Below, one piece after another: positions 25,063 through 34,171 of a DNA stretch of 64,000 nt. Source of the DNA: Polyangiaceae bacterium (GTDB lineage: Bacteria > Myxococcota_A > Polyangia > Polyangiales > Polyangiaceae); assembly GCA_025936115.1 (NCBI GenBank), contig JAICTZ010000011.1, positions 62,001 through 126,000 of the forward strand, read 5' to 3'. Below the pieces are notes generated by a model. That model had not been told where the DNA came from. It saw only the letters and a list, made by a program, of their open reading frames with translations, and searched no databases. A program made the position numbers and the translations under genes. Each line of letters opens with the position of its first letter. The stretch's first letter is position 1.

Positions 25063-27243
25063 TCAGCGCCCTTGCACGGCCCACACGTGATAGAGCACGC
25101 GCTCGCCCGACCCGCCGAGCTCGACGCGCACGCGGGAATGCTCGAGCGGCGGCAGGTGAAGCTCGACTTCGACCCAGCCGTCGGTGCGCGGCAGGTGGAT
25201 GTTGCCGGCTGGCGTGCCGTCGATGAGCACGGGCACGTCGAGGTCGGCGACCGGTGCGGCGCGGAAGACGAGCGTGACCGGCTCGTGCGCGCGAATGCCG
25301 TCGAGAGTGAAGCGCTCGCGCGTGCCCTCGGGACTGTTGCGACCTGCGTCGAACACGTCGTGCGACGGAGCAACCGGGTTCGGCAGGAGCTTCACGGCGA
25401 CGCGACCGCCGCTCGCGGGCAGCCGTTCGTAGCGTGCGGCTGACTCGCTCATCACGTCGGCCCAATCGAATTCGGCTGTGATTGCCGACGTTTGCGGGAG
25501 TCGGAAGGGACGACTACTGGCCGCGAGCGGTTCCCAATTGGCCCGATAGACGACGGCGCTCGGCGCGCCGCAAATCACGTTGCCTCGCGCGGGCACCTCG
25601 AACAGGCGCGTGCCGAACCAGAGCGGCAGCTCGTCCCACCACGAGGGGTAGATCGCGAGCAGCTTGGGGCGCTCGGCTGGCGTCAGGTGTTCGATGAGCT
25701 CGACGGCGGAACCGACGTGGGCGCGTGTCGCGCGCGCGAAGGGCAAGCCTTTGTAACCGCCCAAACCGATGAGATCGAGCGCGGGGCCCTCGCTCACGTA
25801 AGGAATCGCGCCCGCGTCCCCGACCAGTACGATGGGCTCGGAGGGAAAGGCTTGCCGCAGCGTGCGGCCGAGCGTCACGTGTTGGTCGTAAATATTGCGT
25901 GCGCCGCGCCCGAAATACCAAACCTGAAAACGGAAGTTCGGTTCGGCTTGCCACACGAGCACGGCGAGCGAGACCAGCGTGCCGCCGAGCATCAGCACTC
26001 GACCCTGGTGGCGCGGAGTGCGAAAGCCATGAACGATGGCCGCCCCGGCCCCGAGCGCCGCGTTGGTGAGCAGCCAGGCGAGCGCAGGCATCGAGTAGCG
26101 CTCGTTCTGCCAGCGCACTTGCCCGTTCAGCGCGACGGTCATGGCCCAGCCGATGAGGCAACACCAAAGCAAGGCCGCCGGGCGTCGGGTCTCCTTGAAC
26201 GCGAGCGCGGCGAGCGCGGCGACCCAGACGAGCCAGCCGACCGCGGGGATGCTTTCGAGGTGTTCCTGCGTGAGGCGGAGGACCTGGTAGCCGAGGTAAA
26301 AAAACCAGAGGTTGAGCTTTTCTTCACCCGAGAGGTAGGGATGATAAAGCTCGAGCTTGGCGATGGCGCCCGCCGCAGCGGCTTCGCCCGTGAAGATCCA
26401 ATTGGCGACCGCGCTTGCGATCACGACGAGCGCGCCCGGCGTGCCGACGAGCACGAGCGCCGCGACCATGCGTCGAACGCCGCGCCGCCGCAGGGACCAC
26501 GCCGCGCTGACGGCAAAGAGCGCGACCGTGACGGCGGCCTCGGGGCGAGTGGCCGTGAGGGCTGCACCCCAGAGCCCGAGCGCCACCGAGCGGGCGAGCA
26601 CGCTTTCGGTCGAGCGTTCGGCTGGCGTGACGAGGCCGAGCCACGTGACGAAGGCGCCGCCGAACAGCGCCAAAAAGAACGCGACCTCCATGCCGCTGAA
26701 GAACGCCCAGCTGAGTGCTCCCACGCCGAGCAGCGCGAGCGGCAACAGATACGAGGTCCAAGCCGGCAAAGCGTCGAAGGCCCGCCGGAGCGCGAGGAGC
26801 AGCGCGAAGACGGACACACACGCGACCACTGCCGCAAAGTGCATGAGCGCAAGGCCCTGAAAGCCGAGCAGGTACCCGAGCGCGAGCACGAAGGGATAGA
26901 GCAGGCTCGTGCTACCGCTCGAGTAACCGTTGCCGGCGACCCACTCGAATGGATGGCCGTGCGCCGTCGAGCGAGCGAAGTCGAAGTGAATGAAAACGTC
27001 GTCGAGCGGCGCCGACCAGGGGCCGAACGCGCGCGTGTGGTGGGGGGTCCAGAGGGACGGGTCGTTCCAGTAGTCGGCATAGAGCGTCTGTAGGCGAAGT
27101 GAGCCGTAGAAACGCCCGGCGACGTGGAGCGTGCTGAGCGCGCAGACGAGCACGTAGAATGTCGGCTCGAAGCGCGCGAGCAGCGGCCGGAGGCGGGTCC
27201 AGTGGCGCCGCAGACGCTCGAGTTTCCGTGAGATTGCGCCCAT
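25063..27243 (-). CDS. Polytopic membrane protein, probable GT-C-type glycosyltransferase
   Basis: 726 aa, with about 12 helices between residues 25 and 480 and a large soluble C-terminal domain with a jelly-roll-like end (RAAPVADLDVPVLIDGTPAGN). The first extracytoplasmic loop has SAPLDDVFIHFDFARSTAHGHPFEW; the DD pair in a loop after helix 1 is the hallmark of GT-C glycosyltransferases. The soluble part includes QHVTLGRTLRQAFP...DAGAIPYVSEGPALDLIGLGG, a motif seen in related integral membrane proteins that resemble arabinofuranosyl/mannosyl transferases. Probably glycosylates a surface lipid or protein. First of a two-gene unit with the preceding entry. Confidence 0.72.
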   Translation of the reverse strand: MGAISRKLERLRRHWTRLRPLLARFEPTFYVLVCALSTLHVAGRFYGSLRLQTLYADYWNDPSLWTPHHTRAFGPWSAPLDDVFIHFDFARSTAHGHPFEWVAGNGYSSGSTSLLYPFVLALGYLLGFQGLALMHFAAVVACVSVFALLLALRRAFDALPAWTSYLLPLALLGVGALSWAFFSGMEVAFFLALFGGAFVTWLGLVTPAERSTESVLARSVALGLWGAALTATRPEAAVTVALFAVSAAWSLRRRGVRRMVAALVLVGTPGALVVIASAVANWIFTGEAAAAGAIAKLELYHPYLSGEEKLNLWFFYLGYQVLRLTQEHLESIPAVGWLVWVAALAALAFKETRRPAALLWCCLIGWAMTVALNGQVRWQNERYSMPALAWLLTNAALGAGAAIVHGFRTPRHQGRVLMLGGTLVSLAVLVWQAEPNFRFQVWYFGRGARNIYDQHVTLGRTLRQAFPSEPIVLVGDAGAIPYVSEGPALDLIGLGGYKGLPFARATRAHVGSAVELIEHLTPAERPKLLAIYPSWWDELPLWFGTRLFEVPARGNVICGAPSAVVYRANWEPLAASSRPFRLPQTSAITAEFDWADVMSESAARYERLPASGGRVAVKLLPNPVAPSHDVFDAGRNSPEGTRERFTLDGIRAHEPVTLVFRAAPVADLDVPVLIDGTPAGNIHLPRTDGWVEVELHLPPLEHSRVRVELGGSGERVLYHVWAVQGR

Positions 27244-27403
27244 CCGAAGACTCCCGGTTTATCACGCGCTCCGCCCGCGTTGCGTGGCGCAAGGTCTTTC
27301 ACGGGGTCGAGTCATCCGAAACTTCGCGGCGTCGAGCTTGCCCCTAGGGGTGAGAGGCGCTCTACTTAGCCCCCTCCCGGCGCAGGCCGTCTTTTTCCCA
27401 GAG

Positions 27404-29494
27404 ATGCATTGGCTCGTTGAGGTCTCCCGCGTCGGCGATACCGTACCTTCGGAGCGGTACTGCATCGACGCCCGGCGCTGGCAATCGGCGCTGCAGGAGG
27501 CCCGCCGCCTCCGCGGCGATGCGGGAGCACTGCCGAAGCTCACGATCGAGCTCACGGACAGCGGCTATCGTGCAATCGATCCCGAACTGAAAGTTCGCTA
27601 CGTCGTGAGCGAGGCGCCCGCGGGGATGCCGCTCACCGACGGCGCCCGCGCGATCCTGAGCACGCATCCGCCACCCGTGGAATCCTCTCCCGCGGCGGCA
27701 GGGGACGTCGCTTCGGGGGCGCCCACGGCGAGCGCCGCGCGCGTGAGTACGTCGCCAGGCATGGCGGGTGGGTCGGCGAGTACCGCTCCCGCAGTGGCTG
27801 GCAGCCCGAGCAAGTCCCCGGTCGCGACGAACGCGCCGCCGGTGACGGCGAACGCGGCAGCGTCCGGCGCCGCGACGGCAACGTCCCGCACCGCGACGGT
27901 TCCTCCATTCGCGTCCGCCCCGGCCGCTGGAAGTGCGGCGGCGTTCCTCGCGCGCACGTCGTGGCCTCCGCCCCCGGCCGCGCCGTCAGTGACATCAGCT
28001 GCCGTGGGCGCTCCGAGTGTCGCGCGCGCCGAGAGCACGACGGACGTCGCCGACAGCATGCCGCCACCGCCCGGCACGATCGCCTCCGTGGCGCCGCCGT
28101 CGGCACAGGTCGTGCGGCAACGCGAGGAGAAGCCGACGCCGACGAGCCCGATCGCTTATCGCGAGCTCGCGCTCGCCGTACGCTCCGGCACGTCACGCGC
28201 CGAGATCGAAGCGCTCTTGCGCGCTCGTCTCGAAGACGTGAAGAGCACGATGCCCGAAGACGCGCGTCGCTTCGTGCAGCTCGCCGTTTTCGATCACGTG
28301 TTCGTGAAGCGGCCGATGCGACCGCCGCTCGGCACGCTCGTGTGGAAGGACTGGCGCGGCGAGCCGTCGTTGAGCTTCCCCGGTTTCGGCGACATCGACG
28401 AAGGGGCGCCGCCGTCGTCGGCGACCTCGGCGCGCCCGCCGAGTTGGTCGACGAGCACGAGCATTCCGCCGCGCCTGGGTTCGCTGCCGCCGTTGGCGAG
28501 CGCGCCGTCGCTTTCGGCGCCGAGCGTCTCCGAACCCCCGCCCGCCGCGGCTTTCGCGCCGAGTCAGGTCCCACCCGCGCGTAGCATCACCCCGGTCGTA
28601 GGCTCACTCACTCCCGCGCGCGTGGTCGCCGTCGGCCCGAGCAGGCCGCCGCCGGCACCCGAGAGATCGAGCGCACCGCCGGCTCCCGCTGCAGCGCCCG
28701 CACCTGCAGCTCTCGCGGCGTCTGCAGCACCTGCACCCGCCACGGCATCTGCGGCGCCCGCGCCCGGCTCGGAAGGACCGCTTCCCGCCATGCCATCCGT
28801 CGCGGTGCCTTCGGCTCCCGTCTCCTCGCCCGAGCCCACGTCCGCTCGTCGCTCGGATCCGTCGCTCGCACGCCGCTCGGATCCGTCGCTCGCACGCCGC
28901 TCGGATCCGTCGCTTGCCCGCCGCTCGGATCCACCGAGTCGCCGCTCCGATCCTTCGCTGATGCCGCGCCGCCGCAGCCCCGGCGAAGATCTCATCACCG
29001 AGCTCTTCGAGCGCATGCACGAGCTCGCGTTCATGGCGGACATTCCATCCGGCGCCGACTACGTGCTCAACGTGCTCTTCGACGTCGTGCCGTGCGAAGC
29101 CATGCTCGTGCACGTCTTCGATCTCGGACGCCGCGAGTTCGTCGTGGTCCGCGCGCACGGGCCGAGCATGCGCAGCGCGCTCCTCTATCGCACTCCCGAC
29201 TCCGATCCGCTCGTCGCCGCCGTCATGCGGCAGCGCAGCGTCCTCACGAACGGTGCCTCGCCGCGGCACTCCGGCGCTTTCGAGCGCCTGGGCGTGCAGA
29301 CGAAGCAGATCCTGAGCGGCGCCGCCACTCAGGGCGGCCGCTACCTCGGCATCATCGAGCTCGCCAATCCGGTCGGTGGCGCTCCCTTCACCGAAGCCGA
29401 GCAGAACGCGCTCGAGTACGTGTGCGAGCAATTCGCCGACTTCGTCGCGAGCCGACCGCTCGTGCTGGACGAAGAGTTGGTGCTCAGGGCCTAA
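27404..29494 (+). CDS. GAF-domain protein with long low-complexity linker
   Basis: 696 aa. A small N-terminal domain (about 1-90: MHWLVEVSRVGDTVPSERYCI, LKVRYVVSEAP) is followed by about 400 residues of Ala/Pro/Ser-rich sequence holding a middle helical segment (EIEALLRARLEDVKS, about 270-325). Four repeats of RRSDPSLA come next. The C-terminal GAF domain is about 530-690 (LITELFERMHELAFMADIPSGADYVLNVLF ... GRYLGIIELANPVGG). Ligand unknown. ATG 27404 is used; a GTG 40 codons upstream (27284) is in frame but adds no domain. It lies 6 nt upstream of a membrane histidine kinase gene, suggesting GAF input separate from the kinase. Confidence 0.75.
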   Translation: MHWLVEVSRVGDTVPSERYCIDARRWQSALQEARRLRGDAGALPKLTIELTDSGYRAIDPELKVRYVVSEAPAGMPLTDGARAILSTHPPPVESSPAAAGDVASGAPTASAARVSTSPGMAGGSASTAPAVAGSPSKSPVATNAPPVTANAAASGAATATSRTATVPPFASAPAAGSAAAFLARTSWPPPPAAPSVTSAAVGAPSVARAESTTDVADSMPPPPGTIASVAPPSAQVVRQREEKPTPTSPIAYRELALAVRSGTSRAEIEALLRARLEDVKSTMPEDARRFVQLAVFDHVFVKRPMRPPLGTLVWKDWRGEPSLSFPGFGDIDEGAPPSSATSARPPSWSTSTSIPPRLGSLPPLASAPSLSAPSVSEPPPAAAFAPSQVPPARSITPVVGSLTPARVVAVGPSRPPPAPERSSAPPAPAAAPAPAALAASAAPAPATASAAPAPGSEGPLPAMPSVAVPSAPVSSPEPTSARRSDPSLARRSDPSLARRSDPSLARRSDPPSRRSDPSLMPRRRSPGEDLITELFERMHELAFMADIPSGADYVLNVLFDVVPCEAMLVHVFDLGRREFVVVRAHGPSMRSALLYRTPDSDPLVAAVMRQRSVLTNGASPRHSGAFERLGVQTKQILSGAATQGGRYLGIIELANPVGGAPFTEAEQNALEYVCEQFADFVASRPLVLDEELVLRA
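28847..28942 (+). repeat. Four-copy 24-bp tandem repeat inside the GAF-protein gene
   Basis: Units beginning CGTCGCTCGGATCCGTCGCT encode RRSDPSLA three times and then a degenerate fourth copy (RRSDPPS). Copy number could change by slippage without a frameshift, since the unit is 24 nt. Confidence 0.85.
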
Positions 29495-29500
29495 GGTGGC

Positions 29501-31045
29501 ATGGCCGACCAGACACGACGCGAGCGCTTGCTCACGTTCTTCTTGTTGCCGGCCATCGTCGTCGCCGTGCTCGTGCTGGCCGGCGTCATGTTCCGCTCGA
29601 GTTTTCAGCTAGAAAAATTGCGCGAGCAGTCGGTCGTCGAGGCCACGCTCCTGCTCGCCAACGAGAAGGCCGACCGGCTCGACAAGAACATCATCGACCA
29701 GGACAACGCCGTCCGTTCGACGCTCGATGTGAGCGAGCGCAATAGCTTCGGCTCGCGCTGGCTCGAATCCGCGGCGATTCAGACGCCGACCGTGCGCGCC
29801 GTGTTCTTGATCGATCTCAGCGCGCCGCGACACGACGTGGTCGCCGTCGCCTCGCGCGCGCCCGGCCCCGAGAACGAGCGCTTCCGGCGCCTGTGCGTCG
29901 AATTCATGTTGAACGAGATGAAGATCGACGTGCCGCCCTACGAGCAGTTGCGTCATCTGCACACGGCTTACCGCGGCCAATCGTACCTCGTGAGCCACTG
30001 GCAAAACGAGCGGAGCGGCCGCCGCTACCTCGTCGTCGTATGGCACGACGTGCCGCGCATCGTGCACGACTTGTTCCCCGCGCTCTACACGGACATTCAG
30101 CAGAGCCGCGTGAACGTGAGCGACGGCGACGGGCGCATCGTGTTCGGCAAGCCGCTCGCACGCACGGGCCCGGTATTGGGACGTCAGTTCGAGACCACGC
30201 TCTACAAGTGGAGCGTCAACGTCTCCATGGCGTCGGGCGAGGAGCTCGCGCAAGCCGTGCAGCGCCGGCGCGTGCTCGAGATGGTGCTCGTGGCGCTGTC
30301 GAGCCTGGTGGTCATTTCCGGACTCATCGTGATCGTCGTCGCCGCGGCACAAGAGCGCAAGCTCGCGAATCTGAAGAGCGACTTCGTCGCCAACGTGTCG
30401 CACGAGCTCAAGACGCCGCTCTCGCTCGTGCGCATGTTCAGCGAGCTCTTGCAGAGCGGCCGCGTCGAAAATGACGAGAAACGGCGGCAGTACCTGCAGA
30501 TCATCGTGGGCGAGAGCGAGCGGCTCGCGTCGCTGATCGAGAACGTGCTCGACTTTGCCAAAGTGGAGCGCGGCCGGCAGGCGTACCACTTCGCGGAGAG
30601 CAACCTGGGCGAGGTCGTGACGCGCGCCGTCGACGCCTGTCGCCTGCGCGCCGAACGCGACCACGTCGAGCTCGCGCTCGAGCTCGCGCCGAACCTGCCG
30701 CCCGTGCGCGTCGACGAGCGCGCGATCGAAATCGCCGTCATCAACTTGGTCGACAACGCCATGAAGTACGCGCCCGAGGGCGGCCGCGTCGGAGTCACGG
30801 TCGGCGTGACGCCCGGCTCGCTCGAGATCCGCGTGCTCGATCAGGGCCCGGGCATCGCGCCCGAAGATCGCAAGCGCATCTTCGACCGCTTCGTGCGCGT
30901 GAAGGCGACCGAAGGCAAGCAGGTGCGTGGCAGTGGCATCGGTCTCGCGCTCGTCAAACACATCGCCGAAGCGCACGGGGGCAAGGCGTGGGTCGAAGCG
31001 AACACGCCGCGCGGCAGCGTGTTCGTGCTGAGCGTCACTCGCTGA
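29501..31045 (+). CDS. Membrane sensor histidine kinase
   Basis: 514 aa. Helix 1 (FFLLPAIVVAVLVLAGVMF) and helix 2 near residue 270 (MVLVALSSLVVISGLIVIVVAAA) flank a periplasmic sensor domain of about 220 residues. The cytoplasmic part has HisKA, H-box FVANVSHELKTPLSLVRMF; HATPase with N-box INLVDNAMKYAPEGG, G1 DQGPGIAPED, F-box IFDRFVRV and G2 GSGIGLALVKHI. No response regulator is adjacent. It follows the GAF-protein gene by 6 nt, and its last 11 nt overlap the end of the convergent M23 peptidase gene. Confidence 0.93.
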   Translation: MADQTRRERLLTFFLLPAIVVAVLVLAGVMFRSSFQLEKLREQSVVEATLLLANEKADRLDKNIIDQDNAVRSTLDVSERNSFGSRWLESAAIQTPTVRAVFLIDLSAPRHDVVAVASRAPGPENERFRRLCVEFMLNEMKIDVPPYEQLRHLHTAYRGQSYLVSHWQNERSGRRYLVVVWHDVPRIVHDLFPALYTDIQQSRVNVSDGDGRIVFGKPLARTGPVLGRQFETTLYKWSVNVSMASGEELAQAVQRRRVLEMVLVALSSLVVISGLIVIVVAAAQERKLANLKSDFVANVSHELKTPLSLVRMFSELLQSGRVENDEKRRQYLQIIVGESERLASLIENVLDFAKVERGRQAYHFAESNLGEVVTRAVDACRLRAERDHVELALELAPNLPPVRVDERAIEIAVINLVDNAMKYAPEGGRVGVTVGVTPGSLEIRVLDQGPGIAPEDRKRIFDRFVRVKATEGKQVRGSGIGLALVKHIAEAHGGKAWVEANTPRGSVFVLSVTR

Positions 31046-32921
31046 CTTCGCCGTCGTCGGTGGCGTGCTGGAGCTCCTTGAGCTCCTTGTCCGTCAAGTA
31101 GATGCTCGAGCCGGCGCGCGTGGGCGAGCCGGACGGCGGCGGAGCGGGCAAGGGCTGCGGCGGCGCGGCCGACTCGTCTTCGTCCGCTTCGAGCTCGGCG
31201 CTCGCCGCCGCTCGCGGTGCGCCACTCGCCGCGGCGATCACCGAGGAAGCTTCGGGCGGCAGCGCGGGCAGCGGCTCGGGCAGCGCAATCCCGTCGAGCA
31301 GCGGATTGTACTTGGCCATGACGGCGTCGAAGCTCATGCGTTCGGCGCCGCCCAGCGTGCGCATGCCGTCGAGATCGAGCTTTTCGGCGTCGAAAAATTC
31401 GCCTTTTTTGCTGGCGCTGAAATGCAGATGTGGGCCCGTCGAACGTCCCGTCGAGCCGACATAGCCGATGATCTGCATGCGGTGGACCTGGTCGCCGACC
31501 TTGAGGCCCTCAGCGAAGCGGGAGAGGTGGGCGTAGCCCGTTTCGACGCCGCCCTGATGCTCGAGCTTCACGAGGTTGCCGGTCGGGCCGTGGAGTCCCA
31601 CGTAAATCACGGTACCGGGCGCCGCCGCGCCCACGGGTGTGCCGGTCGGCGCGCCGAAGTCGGTCCCGAGGTGCGGCACCACCTTGTGCAAGATCGGGTG
31701 CATGCGCTTGAGGTTGAAATGCGACGTGATAGGGGCGCCGGGGATGGGCTTGCGCCAGCCGCCTTGGTGCGGCGAACGACCTTTGGTGTCGTAGTACCCG
31801 CGCGCGCCCGGCGTATCGAAGTAGTACACGCGCAGCGGATCGCCCCCGCTCGCGTGCCGCACCTCGAGCGCCTCGACTCCGGCGTAGCGGTCGAATTCAC
31901 CGAGGACCGAAACTTCCTGGACGATCAGCCGGACCACGTCCCCGCGCTCGAGATCTTCGAGGGCCGCGTGTCCGTCGAGCGCCTTGTAAATGACGCGCGC
32001 GAGTCCGCGCTCGAAGCCGGCCTGCTCGGCGGAGTCGTCGAGGTTCTTGCCGTCGTAGACCAGCGCACCGGCGATTTGCGTGCGCTCGATCTTGAGGTCG
32101 AGCTTGCTCGCTTCGAGTAGGCCACTCGTTCCTTCGCGTGCTTGGTACACCTCCTCGCCGTTCACGATGTACTCGAAGGCCTTCAGGCGCTCGGTCTTGG
32201 CGTCGATGAGCGCCGCGAAGCGGTCCGTCTTGGCACAGTGATCGAAGCTTCGAAGTCCCTGGAACGCCGTGATGATGCGGTACGTCTCCTTCACGGGCAC
32301 GCCCGCGGCTTGCACGGCCTTGAGAAACGCGTCCGTCCCCACCTTGCCTTCGAGGTACCTGAGGCCCGGCGTGTGCGCGCCTTCGCTCACGCGCCAGGGG
32401 CCGGGCACGCGCTGCCGTTCGCGCTTTTTCGCGTGGTTTTGCGGCGTCGCGCCTGCGGGAAGCCCCGGTGACACTTCGCTCGCCGTCGCGCTCGCGGCTT
32501 CGGTCGCGCCGTCGCGATGTGGGGCGACATGCATCGCAATCGCCGTGATCGACGCAATCACCGCCATGCCCATCAACGTACCGAAGAGCGCGACGATGGT
32601 CGGCGAGAGCGACGGCCGCGCGGGGACGAACGGCGCGCCTGGTGCGCGTCCAGTTCGGCCGGAGCCGCCACCAAGCGGCGCACCTTCATCGAGCTTGCCG
32701 ATGTCGTCGAGGTCGTCGACGGCGGAGCGCTCGTGCGTTCCGGAGCGTTGCTCGGCGCGGGTCGCGCGCTCGAGGAGCTGCTCGCGTACCAAAGCGCCAC
32801 GTGGGAGCGCCGAGCCGGCCGGCTCACCTGCCGCCGCTGACTCGTCCGCGGGCGAAGGTTCGCCCGGTGCCGTCGATTCGATCGACAACTCCGGCTCTGG
32901 GCCGCCATCGTCGCGCACCAT
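31035..32921 (-). CDS. M23-family (LytM) metallopeptidase, membrane-anchored
   Basis: 628-aa probable peptidoglycan endopeptidase or activator. An acidic cytoplasmic N-terminus is followed by a transmembrane helix (TIVALFGTLMGMAVIASITAIAM, about 105-127), then a periplasmic linker domain. The M23 domain (about 440-545) has the zinc ligands in PHLGTDFGAPTGTPVG and GPHLHFS, with YAHLSRF in between. All ligands appear intact. The C-terminus is a Pro/Ala tail. It resembles MepM-type proteins, with an OapA-like region before the peptidase. ATG 32921 is chosen; a TTG at 33017 would add 32 residues. Confidence 0.88.
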   Translation of the reverse strand: MVRDDGGPEPELSIESTAPGEPSPADESAAAGEPAGSALPRGALVREQLLERATRAEQRSGTHERSAVDDLDDIGKLDEGAPLGGGSGRTGRAPGAPFVPARPSLSPTIVALFGTLMGMAVIASITAIAMHVAPHRDGATEAASATASEVSPGLPAGATPQNHAKKRERQRVPGPWRVSEGAHTPGLRYLEGKVGTDAFLKAVQAAGVPVKETYRIITAFQGLRSFDHCAKTDRFAALIDAKTERLKAFEYIVNGEEVYQAREGTSGLLEASKLDLKIERTQIAGALVYDGKNLDDSAEQAGFERGLARVIYKALDGHAALEDLERGDVVRLIVQEVSVLGEFDRYAGVEALEVRHASGGDPLRVYYFDTPGARGYYDTKGRSPHQGGWRKPIPGAPITSHFNLKRMHPILHKVVPHLGTDFGAPTGTPVGAAAPGTVIYVGLHGPTGNLVKLEHQGGVETGYAHLSRFAEGLKVGDQVHRMQIIGYVGSTGRSTGPHLHFSASKKGEFFDAEKLDLDGMRTLGGAERMSFDAVMAKYNPLLDGIALPEPLPALPPEASSVIAAASGAPRAAASAELEADEDESAAPPQPLPAPPPSGSPTRAGSSIYLTDKELKELQHATDDGEVSE

Positions 32922-33161
32922 GGGATCGACGATGCGTCCGACGTGGCGGCTGCTCGGGTCTGGTGGACGCGAGGCCACGCTGAACCATCGGGTAGCAGTG
33001 CCTGGCGGTCGTGGCAACCGGGGTCGGCGGCGCTAGGGGGCGCCCCCGACATTCTCCCGTAATTTTCGACTTGTGGCGGCCGGTGCAAGCGGCCATGATT
33101 TGCGCGATGCGAGCGTGTCGTGGGAGCTTCGCGGGTCTTTTAGGAGTGAGCGGAGCGCGCC

Positions 33162-33887
33162 ATGGATGACCATCTGAAGCAGCTGCTCTTGCTCGGCCGT
33201 GAGCACTACCAGAAGCGCGAGTTCGACAAAGCCGAGTACCTCTTGAAGCAGGTCGTCGAGCAAACGGATCGCTTCGCCGACGTTTTCGACATGCTCGGCG
33301 TCATGGCGCACAGCCGTGGCGACTTTGCGCAAGCCGAGCGCAACTTCGAGACGGCGGTGCGGCTGAACCCCAACTACACCGAGGCGCAGCTCAACCTGAT
33401 GGTCACTTACAACGACCTCGGGAAGTACGACGCCGCGCGCGAGATCTACGGACGCATTCGGAGTCGCGGTGCGGCTGGAGGCCTCGGCGATCCTTTTGCC
33501 AAGGGCAAGATCGCGAACATGCACGCCGAGCTCAGTCAGGCCTATCAAGACGTCGGCATGACGCCGGACGCGATCGCCGAGCTCGAGAAAGCAGTGCGAC
33601 TCTGCCCGCAGTTCGCCGATCTGCGCACGCGTCTCGCCGTGCTCTACCGAGACAACGGCGACCCGCGGCGCGCGCGCGAAGAGCTCGAGTTGGCTCGCTC
33701 CGCGAATCCGAACTACGCCCAAGCGCGGCTGCTGCTCGGCGTCATGATGTTGTCATCGGGAGAGCTCGGGCCGGCAGCGACCGAATTCGAAACGGTGCTG
33801 ACGAAAGACCCGGAAAATAAGGGCGCCCAGATGTACCTGCGGGTGGTGAAGGGTAGAATCGCGAATTCGGAGCGTCCCGCTTCGTAG
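33162..33887 (+). CDS. Tetratricopeptide-repeat protein
   Basis: 241 aa with about five TPRs: KQLLLLGREHYQKREFDKAEYLL, DVFDMLGVMAHSRGDFAQAERNF, AQLNLMVTYNDLGKYDAAREIY, AELSQAYQDVGMTPDAIAELEKA and RLAVLYRDNGDPRRAREELE. No signal peptide. A protein-interaction scaffold of unknown partner. It has GGAG 6 nt before the ATG. Confidence 0.88.
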   Translation: MDDHLKQLLLLGREHYQKREFDKAEYLLKQVVEQTDRFADVFDMLGVMAHSRGDFAQAERNFETAVRLNPNYTEAQLNLMVTYNDLGKYDAAREIYGRIRSRGAAGGLGDPFAKGKIANMHAELSQAYQDVGMTPDAIAELEKAVRLCPQFADLRTRLAVLYRDNGDPRRAREELELARSANPNYAQARLLLGVMMLSSGELGPAATEFETVLTKDPENKGAQMYLRVVKGRIANSERPAS

Positions 33888-33994
33888 CGGACGCGGGCGG
33901 CTACCAGTCGCTGCTCGTTACAGTAGAATCAAACTCGCGGGGCAGCACTGAGGGGGCCGACGCCCACTCACGCGACCGTGCTAAATGACCGCCG

Positions 33995-34171
33995 ATGGCG
34001 GTGTGCAAATCGTGCGGTGAGGAAGCGGACGAGCTCGTGAGCGTGAAGGTGGGCGGCAAGACCAAGAAGGTGTGCGCCGAGTGCGCCGAGCGGCTCGAGG
34101 CCGAAGACGCCGTGGGCCAGGAAAGCGAAGCCGCCGTGCAGCGCATGATGGATTTCAAAGGGCGCCGCTGA
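33995..34171 (+). CDS. 58-aa zinc-ribbon-like protein
   Basis: Short gene encoding MAVCKSCGEEADELVSVKVG, then GKTKKVCAECAERLEAEDAVG and a tail ending MMDFKGRR. Two CxxC knuckles (C4-C7 and C27-C30) separated by a short beta-like segment form a probable zinc ribbon. Its stop overlaps the ATG of the CBM3-like lipoprotein gene by one base (TGATG), so the two are translationally coupled. Function unknown. No clear ribosome-binding site is seen, but codon use and the coupled junction support a real gene. Confidence 0.7.
   Translation: MAVCKSCGEEADELVSVKVGGKTKKVCAECAERLEAEDAVGQESEAAVQRMMDFKGRR

Noticed and set aside
25492..27093. 533-aa plus-strand frame
   Set aside because: Antisense to the GT-C-like gene; composition (Arg/Glu/His-rich) is typical of frame shadows.
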